Positions 27,001 through 30,911 of a stretch of 38,034 nt of DNA are shown piece by piece. Location: NCBI GenBank assembly GCA_000969725.1, contig JXSR01S023164.1; one strand, given 5' to 3'. This DNA comes from Ophiothrix spiculata. Taxonomy: Eukaryota > Echinodermata > Ophiuroidea > Amphilepidida > Ophiotrichidae. Under the pieces are notes generated by a model that worked only from the letters and a program-made list of their open reading frames with translations, was not told where the DNA came from and ran no database searches. Both the position numbers and the translations under genes were made by a program. Position 1 is the first letter of the stretch; the number at the start of each line of letters is the position of its first letter.

Positions 27001-30000
27001 AGTACTATCCTTACAAAAGTTCACCAATATATAGCTCTTATCCTTCTTGGTGATCTTTTAGATACCCCCTCATATGTCTCAGCCATAGATTAAAGAAAGT
27101 ACAGATAGGAAACAGGTCTATTTGCACCCTTAAAATGCGGCTAAGTTAGGGGATTGCTGGGCGCTATATACCTGGACCAACGCGGAGCGACTACGGTAGT
27201 GCGTAGTAGCCCTGTTCTGCGTCATATCTCACGCCACAATTACTTGACTACAACGCAATACGCATCTTACATTTTTCAGCCAAATTGTGCGTAAGCAAGG
27301 AACAACGCTTGACTGACTCGATAGCCGCATTCTCAGTCAAATTACCATTCATATGCCGGAGTATGGTCTCAGCATTCATTTTCCAATTTTTCTCATACTC
27401 CGTTTTGTTTTCTTTCGAACTACTCTTTCCCCTCCCTATTTCCATTCATTTTCACAGAATTTTCACTACTCATTTGCCAATTATTTATGGAAGGAGATAG
27501 CAGCACAATACCCAGAGGTCTTAGGTCAGGTGAACCCACACAATGAAGACATCAAGAAACAATTTGGTGATCAGGGAGGATATTAGCAACAAAAATGTGA
27601 GCACAGTTTGTGATTTGGGGAAGTTGTGATATATTCTTTTTTGAGTCTTGTTGTTCCCCATTGAAACAGGGTTTTATTCAAAAAAACTCCAGGGCAATCT
27701 AGTGTCTAGTGACTGATCTGTTTGGTTGGATCAGAATCGGACCAATTTTAAGATTATCAGATCTGAATCGGAATTACGAACTAAATCTATATTCTGCCGA
27801 TCTCACAAATAAAACCAATTCAATGAACCCTAGAAAAAGTACAAAAAATCAAGTTAATTACATATTGTACTAACAACCTAGAACTAGTATCGTTCCCCTG
27901 ATCTCCCCTCCCACGGACCCAGCAATGAGTCCGGGTGCTCGGGCGAAAGGTTTCACTGGGATTTTAGTTTGATTCAGAGAGTACCAGACATGGTATAAAC
28001 TAAATTGAACAATATTAAGAGCCCGAAACAAGTGCTACTAACAACCAGACTTATCAAAAACCAGGCTGCGTCAAAATAATGATCTATGGACTCACCAATA
28101 TTTTGTTAATTAATGTTGTCAATTTATTGTCCTTTGTAATATCAGTTTGGCGGAACTCCCAATTCGGATACGTGTCCGAATTTAGATACTCCGTATCCAA
28201 ATTCTGATACCCGTATCCGAATTGGATTAAAAACAGCTGGAACGGGATATCAGCTGAAATTAATATTCAGCTTCGCAGCGCACCATACTGGTATGTATGA
28301 AAGTCAAATAACATTATCATCATTTGTCATCTAAATTCTAAGAAAGTTATGGCAAAATTATTTTGCCTTCTGTAATAAGGAGCTATCATGACATGTTTCA
28401 AAGCTGCCCTGCTGGAATTCCACAGATGGAAATGACATTTCCACAGATAAATTTATCCTAAATGCAAGAAAGATGTTCTACATGTACTTGCCAGCTTGCG
28501 CTATCGATTTGTTTCCTGCACCACGACAGGCGTATCCGAATTCGGATACCCCTCCATATCCTTATTCTGATACGGGTATCACAATTTGGATACGAACTGT
28601 ACGTGGGTATCCAAATTGGGATACGTATCCGAATTGTTAGTTCCGCCGAACTGATATACACTTAAAGAATCTGAATCGGAATCGGAATCAGCTGATTTGA
28701 AACTAACTTAGATTGGAGTAGATGGGTCAGACACTAATTTAGACAATAATCAGCACAGTTCTTTTTTTATCTCATTGTCTAGGATTAAATTCATGATGGG
28801 TACATTTTTACTTCGAATTGCCTTATATTTTAACTGATTTCTTGATGGTGTATGGCAAAACATTGACATTTTCTAATTCCACAGCAATTCATAGCTCTTT
28901 TTACTTTGCATTTGGCATTGCTTATAATTATAACAGAAGCTTTTTCTGCATTTTTGTATCTCTTACACCTTGTGTCATATTCAAAATTACAGTTCATAGA
29001 TTCTATAGAAAAACTGAAAACTTGAGATATATATACTCTGTAAATCTTGAAAACTTGATAAATATAATAGGCCTACTCTGTAAATCTTGAAGTATGCAAC
29101 AAGCAGCCGATTAAAGCACATATACCAATATGACCATACAGGGAACTAAATTAGTCCGTATTTCTTGAATCTTATAACAACGTACCAAATCATGCATAAT
29201 ATTCAAATGAACTTATGATCAATGTTTGTCCATGTGTTAGCAACAAAACTAGCCAAAAATAATACAAAAATTGTGAAGAATTCATGTGAGAAAAATTAAT
29301 ACACAGTGATTTGGTCGTAATCCTAATCAATCATTACTAATCTCTTACACAATACAAAACCCACAGTTCAGTGTTGTAGAATACAAGGGATATGCTATGG
29401 ATCTTGTAACTGAGTTTGACTACTTGTTGCATACTTCAAGGTTTATAGAGTATAGAGCCAACAAAAGAGTGCATTTGGGAGATAATGATGAATAATCAGG
29501 GTTCACAGCATGTCAAGAAAACTAAATTCCCTGATGAAATCTCAAAATTCCATAATTATTTCAACTTATTTGTTCTTGGTCTCAGATGATAAAGTCACGG
29601 TCTTGGAAGTCCTGGTCTTGGTCTCTGATGTTGTTTTGATGTACAACAAAATAGACAAGTTTCACTGACTACTTTAGATTTTGGGGACAATCAAAATCCC
29701 CTGAATTTTCCCTGATATCAGGTATTGTTATCAAATTCCCTGACTGGAAAAGTGAGATAATTATCCCTGATTTCCCCGATTGGCTGGGAAATCCTGACAA
29801 TATAATATGTGATGGCTCACCCCGAAAGGGGGACTTTGAAGATGATATGAATTTTAATTTTATTGTTTCATCTGTTACAACATTTTCTAAGCTTTAAAAT
29901 GACACCTTGTTGAAATTGATCAAGGCGATCAAATTTTACAACAGAAAATCATCTGGATATTCTTATTATTTTCTTTATTTTTGGCTGCCTATTTTCATCA

Positions 30001-30240
30001 GTTTCTCGAAAAGTGTTCTGTCGCAAAGTCCCCCTTTTCGGGGTGAGTCATCACATATATTCCAACTGTGATCAAACAGCCGTGCTAAATAATTTGTTCT
30101 CCTTTTGTTTTGTCTTTCAGTACGGCCAATACATGACTGCCAAGCATCTATGGAATGAATTACATCCTGACATTATTGGCAAAGTCAACCCGTATAATGA
30201 AGACATCAAGAAATTATTTGGTGACCAAGGAGGGTACTAG
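32..30240 (+). CDS. AOAH: Acyloxyacyl hydrolase (AOAH), 5'-partial split gene; whole span including introns
   Basis: AOAH is a secreted/lysosomal GDSL-type lipase that releases secondary fatty acyl chains from the lipid A of bacterial LPS, inactivating it (known for the family). Seen here: exons at 32-92, 472-542, 2415-2463, 3866-4009, 5145-5214, 8728-8758, 10770-10852, one of three exon-8 copies, 16473-16547, 17941-18016, 19646-19861, 20998-21094, 23322-23398, and one of two last exons. They join in one open frame with GT-AG introns. Hallmarks in order are the Asp-rich calcium-binding stretch, ALGDSATAHFHIP (GDS nucleophile), NELDWP-like DELDWPELSG, NRCNHRDFQNI, LIGNDVCNG, RYHPLGQLNED, CLQCSPCNGWM, PIDGFHP (Asp/His) and the C-terminal FGDQGGY. 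The visible part is about 405 residues. Family members are near 575, so the signal peptide and saposin-B part are missing upstream. Function is inferred from the family; exon structure is read directly. Confidence 0.95.
93..471. other. Intron 1
   Basis: This intron is AT-rich. Around 243-264 there is a short GGTC-rich microrepeat (GGTCGGTCGGTAGGTCGGTC). Nothing else is recognised. Confidence 0.7.
472..542 (+). CDS. AOAH: AOAH exon 2, calcium-binding segment
   Basis: Acceptor TTCACAG ends at 471; donor GTAATA is at 543. The exon starts on a codon boundary and ends with two bases of an Arg codon. It encodes TIRGSHWRGKDCDDFDNTF then YPGRR. The W-R-G-K-D-C-D/x and YPGRR motifs are typical of the AOAH region before the catalytic domain. 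Acidic residues (DDFD) probably help bind calcium. Confidence 0.92.
543..1721. other. Intron 2, unannotated part
   Basis: I see no gene here. An imperfect hairpin lies near 1363-1415 (arms around CTCGACCTCC and GGAGGCCGAG). The rest is AT-rich without recognisable structure. A MITE occupies the end of the intron. Confidence 0.5.
1722..2366. mobile_element. MITE-like element with about 40-bp terminal inverted repeats
   Basis: The left arm at about 1722-1760 (ACATATCGTCGGTCACATCA then the rest) is nearly the reverse complement of the right arm at about 2328-2366. The element is about 645 bp, has no coding capacity, and ends about 50 bp before the exon 3 acceptor. The superfamily was not determined. 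Confidence 0.7.
2415..2463 (+). CDS. AOAH: AOAH exon 3
   Basis: Acceptor TTCACAG ends at 2414; donor GTAAGT is at 2464. The first base completes the Arg codon from exon 2. It encodes (R)PKNKDEERDSDCNGIY and ends on a codon boundary. The D-S-D-C-N-G-I motif continues the calcium-binding segment and includes a conserved Cys. Confidence 0.92.
2812..3280. repeat. 33-bp minisatellite, about 14 units, in intron 3
   Basis: The unit is close to TAGTGTGCTATCAGCAGTAG followed by ATAGTGGATGAAG (33 bp). Units alternate between CAGCAG and CAGTGG variants, and a few lose bases. Because 33 is a multiple of 3, one minus-strand frame stays open across the array as an 11-residue repeat (LLHPLSTADST). Confidence 0.9.
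3429..3710. mobile_element. MITE family B, copy 1
   Basis: The ends are inverted repeats: left CCATCTTGGATTGTTGCTCA with TGGAGC, right CTCCATGAGCGGCACAAGATGG. A second copy in opposite orientation lies at 16594-16886 and shares the interior. There is no coding capacity. Confidence 0.75.
3866..4009 (+). CDS. AOAH: AOAH exon 4, catalytic serine exon
   Basis: Acceptor TTTTCTACAG ends at 3865; donor GTAGGT is at 4010. The exon is 48 whole codons, phase 0 at both ends. It encodes GINPATGNPYEEDFC, then QDSNHRGVIALGDSATAHF and HIPAEWMTATKLSL. IALGDSATAHFHIP contains the GDS nucleophile (block I) of the GDSL/SGNH hydrolase fold, equivalent to the active-site serine of vertebrate AOAH. Confidence 0.97.
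4035..4106 (+). pseudogene. Decayed partial duplicate of AOAH exon 4 (pseudo-exon 4')
   Basis: Starting 25 bp after exon 4, this stretch repeats the middle of exon 4 with few mismatches. In the matching frame it reads DSNHCGVTALGDSATAHFHI, so the GDS motif survives. TTTTAG just precedes it, resembling an acceptor. After HFHI the similarity stops, the frame runs to a stop near 4146, and no matching donor is present. It is most likely a dead tandem exon duplication. Confidence 0.8.
4434..4740. repeat. Dispersed repeat family A, copy 1 (partial)
   Basis: It contains ACTCAAATTTGGTTTGGGTA, GACGTGCCTCTGGGAAATTT and stretches like CACCCATCCAAATACCA, all shared with the inverted copy at 5366-5757 and the direct copy at 8827-9215. 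It is probably a mobile element; no terminal repeat was identified. Confidence 0.7.
4790..4977 (-). mobile_element. MITE family N (TA-type), second copy, reverse orientation
   Basis: The reverse complement matches most of the element inserted at 33193-33468. Shared blocks include TTGCACAAAATTGGCAT, TTATTACATAGATAT and ATGCACCTTGG. The outer ends are not clear here. Confidence 0.6.
5145..5214 (+). CDS. AOAH: AOAH exon 5
   Basis: Acceptor CACACAACTAG ends at 5144; donor GTGAGG is at 5215. It encodes EVFEHVLMVAEDELDWPELS then GTT, and ends with the first base of a Gly codon. DELDWPELSG is a strongly conserved AOAH motif following the catalytic serine block. Confidence 0.95.
5366..5757. repeat. 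Dispersed repeat family A, inverted copy
   Basis: The reverse complement of 8827-9215 over most of its length: TAGTACAAAAGGGGTTATGG near the start, GTAGCAAAATCAGGCT, then AACCAAATTTGAGTACCCCC at the end. It has no coding capacity; short open frames in it are incidental. Confidence 0.75.
5758..6649. other. Intron 5 stretch without recognised feature
   Basis: This stretch is AT-rich intronic sequence. I see no exon, RNA gene or clear repeat in it. Confidence 0.4.
6650..6973. mobile_element. piggyBac-like MITE (TTAA ends)
   Basis: It is bounded by TTAACTCTTTCACT on the left and AGTGAAAGAGTTAA on the right, perfect inverted repeats including TTAA. A subterminal repeat (GAGCGGCTCACAG / GTGAGCCGCTGTGAGCGG) lies just inside. 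TTAA flanks are typical of piggyBac-type insertion. A 105-codon minus-strand frame inside runs into the terminal repeats and resembles nothing known. Confidence 0.75.
7043..7400. mobile_element. MITE-like element with GAATTCATAAA ends
   Basis: The left end TAGGCCGAATTCATAAAAAT and the right end TTTTATGAATTCGGTCTA are inverted repeats. Both are followed inward by AGCAATTGCT-like sequence. The element is about 358 bp and non-coding. Confidence 0.65.
7401..8727. other. Intron 5, distal part
   Basis: I recognise no gene or complete element. Related short blocks GGGAGTCACCGGGCTC (about 8030) and GGGGTCACCGAACTAA (about 8241) suggest an old repeat. Confidence 0.4.
8728..8758 (+). CDS. AOAH: AOAH exon 6 (31-nt micro-exon)
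   Basis: Acceptor TTTATGCAG ends at 8727; donor GTAAGT is at 8759. Its first two bases complete a Gly codon and its last two start the next codon (His). It encodes (G)YMNTTWDII(H). It is very short, but phase and context with exons 5 and 7 are exact. Confidence 0.88.
8827..9215. repeat. Dispersed repeat family A, copy 3, with a G homopolymer
   Basis: It starts with a run of about 18 G (8831-8849), then TACTCAAATTTGGTTTGGGT. It ends near TTGTACTGAGTAGCCCCACC. It matches 5366-5757 in reverse complement. Confidence 0.75.
9216..9714. other. Intron 6 stretch without recognised feature
   Basis: AT-rich sequence. No exon or clear repeat is seen. Confidence 0.4.
9715..9920. mobile_element. 206-bp MITE-like element
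   Basis: The left end ACAGTATTTTCATTTATTAA and the right end TTAATTATTAAAAATACTGT are inverted repeats, flanked by TACAGTA / TACTGTA-type sequence that may include a TA target duplication. The interior is GC-richer than its surroundings. Confidence 0.65.
10252..10422. repeat. 87-bp tandem duplication (two copies)
   Basis: GACATTCTATGTCATAATTT and its neighbours recur with an 87-bp offset (10291 and 10378), with a few substitutions. It is intronic. Confidence 0.85.
10770..10852 (+). CDS. AOAH: AOAH exon 7
   Basis: Acceptor TTTCTTCAG ends at 10769; donor GTAAGT is at 10853. It encodes (H)GPTESLYHKLYERNRCNH and RDFQNIGVN, ending with the first G of a Gly codon. The RNxCNHRDxQNI motif is highly conserved in AOAH. 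The trailing single base sets the phase required by all three exon-8 copies. Confidence 0.96.
10853..11647. other. Intron before the exon-8 cluster
   Basis: No gene or complete element is recognised in these 795 bp. No further exon-8 copy was found. Confidence 0.5.
11648..11687 (+). CDS. AOAH: AOAH exon 8a, first of three mutually exclusive 40-nt exons
   Basis: Acceptor CTACATTTCCAG ends at 11647; donor GTAGAC is at 11688 and lacks the consensus G at +5. With flanking bases it encodes (G)NRVKYMNKSVQK(R). It has the same length and phases as 8b and 8c: it takes one base from exon 7 and leaves two for exon 9. It is the most basic version, with three Lys. The segment lies just before the catalytic block containing GND. 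There is no transcript evidence here; the exon call rests on phase, splice sites and similarity to 8b/8c. Confidence 0.82.
12250..13648. mobile_element. 1.4-kb DNA transposon, non-autonomous, TTATA target duplication
   Basis: The ends GTAGGGATGTCAAT and ATTGATATCCCTAC are inverted repeats. A perfect 5-bp direct repeat TTATA flanks the element (12245-12249 and 13649-13653). It fills most of the intron between exons 8a and 8b. The longest internal open frames (91 and 72 codons) match no transposase I know. Confidence 0.72.
13720..13759 (+). CDS. AOAH: AOAH exon 8b, second of three mutually exclusive 40-nt exons
   Basis: Acceptor CTCCTGCTTGTAG ends at 13719; donor GTATGC is at 13760. With flanking bases it encodes (G)ARVTSMNGSIQY(R). 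At the DNA level 28 of 40 positions match exon 8c. Including it together with another copy would shift the frame. Confidence 0.88.
13979..14229. mobile_element. MITE with GTGTTCACA ends
   Basis: Left CTAAGGGCGTGTTCACATAG and right TATGTGTGAACACAGCCTAA are inverted repeats. The interior has repeated GTGAGCCGCTC and GTGTGAACGCAA motifs. It is about 250 bp and non-coding. Confidence 0.7.
14353..14482. mobile_element. MITE family E, copy 1 (130 bp)
   Basis: The ends TATAGGCC and GGCCTATA are inverted, followed inward by TTATTGGACA and TGTCCAATTAAT. A related copy lies at 22102-22235. Both contain GTTTGTAAAT and TTTTTGTTTACATTG. Confidence 0.75.
14595..15055 (-). mobile_element. Penelope-like retroelement remnant, GIY-YIG C-terminal fragment
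   Basis: On the minus strand between about 15000 and 14745 one frame, broken by stops, reads GHKIDFDNIF, then FSRILEAIHIRTRTPN, then LYPNWDNLLQPKGVEH. This resembles the C-terminal part of retroelement proteins carrying a GIY-YIG endonuclease (Penelope-like), where ILEAIHI-type and DNLL motifs recur. It is flanked by inverted copies of about 48 bp (14595-14642 and 15006-15055). At least three in-frame stops mean it is dead. The family assignment is from memory of motifs. Confidence 0.55.
15188..15227 (+). CDS. AOAH: AOAH exon 8c, third of three mutually exclusive 40-nt exons
   Basis: Acceptor TTTCATGCTTTTAG ends at 15187; donor GTATGA is at 15228. With flanking bases it encodes (G)AAASSMNSTIQY(R). 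It matches 8b at 9 of 14 residues, keeping SMN and IQYR. It is the least charged of the three versions. A strong foldback begins about 39 bases after its donor. Confidence 0.88.
15267..15435. mobile_element. Foldback element, about 75-bp arms, tiny loop
   Basis: The sequence from ACAAATATATACTGAC reads back as its near-perfect reverse complement up to GTCAGTATATATTTGT. Arms include AAAACTATGGTCCTGAAGTG and CACTGAAGGACCATAGTTTT, with a loop around GGCGTAGCC. In the transcript it would form a long hairpin. Confidence 0.88.
15641..15737. repeat. 20-bp tandem repeat, four units, plus an inverted unit
   Basis: CCGTAAATAGTCTTTTAAAC repeats at 15641, 15661, 15681 and (shifted by 2) 15703. An inverted copy, ACTATTTACGG, follows at about 15727. 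Confidence 0.88.
15935..16315 (+). mobile_element. tRNA-derived SINE
   Basis: An A-box-like TTAGCTCAAACGGTAAGG (15949-15966) and a B-box-like GTTCGAACC (15989-15997) have tRNA spacing. They are followed by about 300 bp of non-tRNA body ending near GTGCACTATAAATCCCC and a T-rich tail. No acceptor stem pairs correctly, so it is not a working tRNA gene. Confidence 0.65.
16473..16547 (+). CDS. AOAH: AOAH exon 9, GND block
   Basis: Acceptor TTTTTCTTTCAG ends at 16472; donor GTAAGA is at 16548. The first base completes the Arg begun by any exon-8 copy. It encodes MSRDPIMDHPALVVYSLIG then NDVCN, ending with two bases of a Gly codon. IGNDVC is block III of SGNH hydrolases, whose Asn helps form the oxyanion hole. 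Confidence 0.97.
16594..16886. mobile_element. MITE family B, copy 2, opposite orientation
   Basis: Ends CCATCTTGTGTTGCTCATGG and CCATGAGTGACAATCCAAGATGG-type are inverted repeats. The interior is the reverse complement of 3429-3710. A 152-codon plus-strand frame overlaps it and is not a gene. Confidence 0.75.
16887..17940. other. Intron 9, distal part
   Basis: The sequence at 17157-17460 contains CACCCATCAATATACCA and similar phrases in the style of repeat family A, so it may be a diverged copy. A C run lies at about 17889-17898. No exon is seen. Confidence 0.4.
17941..18016 (+). CDS. AOAH: AOAH exon 10
   Basis: Acceptor TTCTCGTTTAG ends at 17940; donor GTATGT is at 18017. It encodes (G)HNDTIAHMTLPEDMKKYS then LSTLKYL and ends on a codon boundary. 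It matches the AOAH segment following the GND block. Confidence 0.93.
18064..18490. mobile_element. Dispersed repeat family C, copy 1 (about 430 bp)
   Basis: It shares long blocks with 30476-30911 and 32934-33635, for example TGACTTCTGGAAATC, AAGGTGTCATTTTA-like and GCATTTACTGCTG. The ends carry TATATGTGACCGTC and, in the other copies, GACAGTCACATAT, which are inverted repeats. Confidence 0.8.
18491..19645. other. Intron 10, distal part
   Basis: It holds a pyrimidine-rich stretch near 18585-18665 ending in a C run. No gene or clear element is recognised. Confidence 0.4.
19646..19861 (+). CDS. AOAH: AOAH exon 11, largest coding exon
   Basis: Acceptor TCCTTCTTAG ends at 19645; donor GTAAGA is at 19862. 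It is 72 whole codons, phase 0 at both ends. It encodes LPNGSFVLVSGMADGRVLYE, then MSQRYHPLGQLNEDITY and FLSCLQCSPCNGWM, ending TLRNFTSE. The RYHPLGQLN and CLQxSPCxGWM motifs are diagnostic of AOAH, with Cys residues likely in disulphides. NAT and NFT are potential N-glycosylation sites. Confidence 0.97.
20269..20529. mobile_element. MITE with about 95-bp inverted arms
   Basis: Left CATTACACATTATTTGCCTT and right AAGTAACGTGTAATG begin long inverted arms that continue through TTTTGACATTTCAC / GTGAAATGTCAAAA. It is 261 bp, mostly stem. Confidence 0.82.
20530..20997. other. Intron 11, distal part
   Basis: AT-rich, with no recognised feature before the exon 12 acceptor. Confidence 0.45.
20998..21094 (+). 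CDS. AOAH: AOAH exon 12
   Basis: Acceptor TTTCTATTTCAG ends at 20997; donor GTAGGC is at 21095. It encodes RAANLSKALQEVVNENTFKN then FKAYYYGFDIRA, ending with the first base of a Val codon. It corresponds to the AOAH helix region before the C-terminal catalytic block. Confidence 0.95.
21093..21377. repeat. Tandem duplication with 172-bp offset, containing a copied splice donor
   Basis: AGGTAGGCCATCATCATTTT begins at 21093, spanning the exon 12/intron junction, and again at 21265. About 110 bp are repeated with few changes. A third, inverted and more diverged copy of part of it lies at about 21478-21538. Confidence 0.88.
21541..22101. other. Intron 12 stretch without recognised feature
   Basis: No exon or complete repeat is seen. 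A 67-codon frame here is incidental. Confidence 0.4.
22102..22235. mobile_element. MITE family E, copy 2
   Basis: TATAAGCC at the left and GCCTATA at the right are inverted ends, and the interior matches 14353-14482. Confidence 0.75.
22456..22712. mobile_element. MITE-like element with AACACAGTAAAAACACAG ends
   Basis: Left CCAACACAGTAAAAACACAG and right ACTGTGTTTTTACTTTGTGG are inverted repeats about 250 bp apart. Confidence 0.6.
22713..23321. other. Intron 12, distal part
   Basis: No recognised feature. A 72-codon plus-strand frame at 22962-23180 has no family resemblance. Confidence 0.4.
23322..23398 (+). CDS. AOAH: AOAH exon 13, catalytic Asp/His block
   Basis: Acceptor TATCCTCACAG ends at 23321; donor GTAAGA is at 23399. 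It encodes (V)IKEWEAAGGEGWQLIEPID then GFHPSQ and ends on a codon boundary. DGFHP is block V of SGNH hydrolases, supplying the catalytic Asp and His. The phase-0 end fits both alternative last exons. Confidence 0.97.
23437..23703. mobile_element. MITE with CACTACCAAA ends
   Basis: Left TCACTACCAAACATTTTGTT and right AACATTTTGGTAGTGA are inverted and extend inward to GGGCAGCCAT / ATGGCTGCCC. A further outer pair (GGGTCAA at about 23412, TTTGACCCT at about 23735) may extend the element. Confidence 0.75.
23801..24023. mobile_element. MITE-like element with GATCATAAGAAC ends
   Basis: Left TACCCTGTTACCTCGATCAT (followed by AAGAAC) and right GTTCTTATGATCAAGATTAT are inverted. The left end is itself partly duplicated in tandem. 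Confidence 0.6.
24101..25058. mobile_element. piggyBac-like non-autonomous element (TTAA), 958 bp
   Basis: It starts TTAACCCTTTGAACCC and ends TTCAAAGGGTTAA, inverted ends including TTAA target sequence. The interior has no transposase. A different MITE is inserted in it at 24309-24754. Confidence 0.7.
24309..24754. mobile_element. MITE nested inside the TTAA element
   Basis: Left TGTGACCCGTCATATCGAAA and right TTTCGATATGATGGGTCACA are inverted, continuing as GGTACC. It is 446 bp. Confidence 0.8.
25223..25697. repeat. 98-bp tandem repeat, five units
   Basis: Units begin near ACAAAGTGCAGGGTCCT at 25224, 25322, 25420, 25506 and 25604. The third unit lacks 12 bp. Shared core includes GAAGGCTTGCTAGCCAAGAG and ATCATGCATTGCTTCTTATG. 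Confidence 0.93.
25849..26017. mobile_element. Short MITE with CACTGGC ends
   Basis: Left CACTGGCATGCCCAGGA and right TCCTGGGCACGCCAGTG are inverted repeats; 169 bp. Confidence 0.72.
26021..26179. mobile_element. Foldback element, about 40-bp arms
   Basis: ATATGTGTCCAGCCGCGGCA at the left is inverted at the right as TGCCGCGGCGGGACACATAT, both continuing through AAAGGATGCAGTTGTCG. It is GC-rich at the ends and AT-rich in the middle. Confidence 0.85.
26180..26714. other. Intron 13 stretch without recognised feature
   Basis: No exon or complete element is seen between the foldback and MITE D. Confidence 0.4.
26715..26967 (-). mobile_element. MITE family D, copy 1
   Basis: Ends TGTGATGACTCACC and GGTGAG-like GAGTGAGCCATCACA are inverted. 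The interior is the reverse complement of 29808-30055 (shared AAAGTCCCCC, GTGTTCTGTCGCAAAG, TTGATCAA). It lies 490 bp before exon 14a. Confidence 0.82.
26968..27457. other. Intron 13 sequence upstream of exon 14a
   Basis: It holds the pyrimidine-rich branch/acceptor region in its last 60 bp. Nothing else is recognised. Confidence 0.45.
27458..27586 (+). CDS. AOAH: AOAH exon 14a, alternative last exon
   Basis: The acceptor is TTCATTTTCACAG ending at 27457 and the stop codon is TAG at 27584-27586. It encodes NFHYSFANYLWKEIAAQYPE, VLGQVNPHNEDIKKQ and FGDQGGY, 42 residues. The length from the DGFHP block to the end matches the usual AOAH C-terminus. FGDQGG is the conserved ending. AATAAA at 27808 could serve polyadenylation. 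It starts in phase 0, so it joins exon 13 directly. Confidence 0.9.
   Translation, partial: NFHYSFANYLWKEIAAQYPEVLGQVNPHNEDIKKQFGDQGGY
27808..27813 (+). promoter_or_regulatory. Candidate polyadenylation signal for exon 14a transcripts
   Basis: AATAAA lies 222 bp after the exon 14a stop. This is motif evidence only. Confidence 0.5.
27885..27945 (-). repeat. Dispersed repeat fragment F
   Basis: TATCGTTCCCCTGATC and the CACGGACCCAGCAA region are the reverse complement of sequence at about 32650-32715 (GGGTCCGTGGGAGGGGCGAT, CAGGGGAACGATACCAG). Confidence 0.6.
28143..28653. mobile_element. MITE with CAGTTTGGCGGAACT ends and GTATCCGAATT satellite arms
   Basis: Left ATATCAGTTTGGCGGAACT and right AGTTCCGCCGAACTGATAT are inverted repeats (18 of 19). 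Both arms inside are built from short GTATCCGAATT / AATTCGGATAC alternations, so both strands give mirror 67-codon frames. The CAGT...ACTG core may be flanked by ATAT. Confidence 0.8.
28654..29065. other. Intron stretch without recognised feature
   Basis: AT-rich. A 90-codon frame at 28818-29090 has no recognisable domain. Confidence 0.4.
29066..29455. mobile_element. MITE-like element with CTTGAAGTATGCAACAAG ends
   Basis: Left CTTGAAGTATGCAACAAG (about 29088) and right CTTGTTGCATACTTCAAG (about 29424) are inverted. The outer borders are approximate. Confidence 0.65.
29808..30055 (+). mobile_element. MITE family D, copy 2, opposite orientation to copy 1
   Basis: Ends TGTGATGGCTCACCCCGAAA and TTTTCGGGGTGAGTCATCACA-like are inverted; 248 bp. 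It ends only 65 bp before the exon 14b coding start, so the exon 14b branch-point region abuts the element. Confidence 0.85.
30121..30240 (+). CDS. AOAH: AOAH exon 14b, alternative last exon
   Basis: The acceptor is TTTTGTCTTTCAG ending at 30120 and the stop codon is TAG at 30238-30240. It encodes YGQYMTAKHLWNELHPDIIG, KVNPYNEDIKKL and FGDQGGY, 39 residues. Compared with 14a it keeps W-x-E, G-x-VNPxNEDIKK and FGDQGGY but lacks three residues after WNEL. It starts in phase 0 like 14a. Both copies look intact, so this is an alternative 3' exon, not a pseudogene. Confidence 0.92.
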   Translation, partial: YGQYMTAKHLWNELHPDIIGKVNPYNEDIKKLFGDQGGY

Positions 30241-30324
30241 ATAAGACAATTCAACCATAATAGGGTAGTAATTTTTTTTGAGGCACCCTGTATAAAATGA
30301 CAAAAATGATATACAGCTATGTGC

Positions 30325-30373
30325 AATAAACTTAATTGCAAAATTATTAGAAATGCTGGGACAGAGCAATAAA
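30325..30373 (+). promoter_or_regulatory. Candidate polyadenylation signals for exon 14b transcripts
   Basis: AATAAA occurs at 30325-30330 and 30368-30373, 85 and 128 bp after the stop codon. Confidence 0.6.
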
Positions 30374-30475
30374 TACGTAAGGCAAAATAATGAAAAGCTC
30401 TTTGGGAGTTCTCACTCGATCATTTTATACTTAGGAATTTCTGTTAGCTTTTCAATTTTTGTAAATATTTCAGAT

Positions 30476-30911
30476 GCATATATGTGACCTTCCAGCCCGT
30501 ATGAGCAGTAAATGCCAGAAACTTCATTTTACGCTACAGGTGAAAATACATGTCAAGGTCATTATTTGCCGAAATTGTTTTTTGATAGATTCACAATCCC
30601 AGTGCTTACTACAAAATACCAGCAAAGTTTCATTTCAAGAAAATGATAGGAAAGGTGAAATAATTTGGCATATTCTTAAGACGATCAACAGAAAATATAT
30701 GGCTTACTTATCTTTGAACGCATTTATCTCAGTTATACGTTTTTTACTCCCTGACAACCTTTAACGGACCATAACTTGACTTCTGGAAATCCTGTGAAGT
30801 TCATTAAGGTGTCATTTTATTCCTTAAAGCATGGTCTTTGCAAATATTTAAAAAAGTGAAAATGACAAGAGCTGGCATTTACTGCTGTTTTGAGCTGGAC
30901 AGTCACATATA
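30476..30911. mobile_element. Dispersed repeat family C, copy 2 (intact)
   Basis: It begins near CATATATGTGACCTTCCAGC and ends GGACAGTCACATAT, inverted ends. The interior matches 18064-18490 and, without the insertion, 32934-33635. Confidence 0.82.

Noticed and set aside
27353..27457. Upstream extension of the exon 14a open frame
   Set aside because: It is intronic pyrimidine-rich sequence ending in TTTTCACAG; similarity starts only after the acceptor.
28458..28665. Mirror 67-codon frames on both strands
   Set aside because: They are a by-product of the GTATCCGAATT palindromic units, which read similarly on both strands.
30013..30120. Upstream extension of the exon 14b open frame as extra coding sequence
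   Set aside because: It comes from MITE D and the polypyrimidine tract before a strong acceptor; AOAH similarity begins at 30121.
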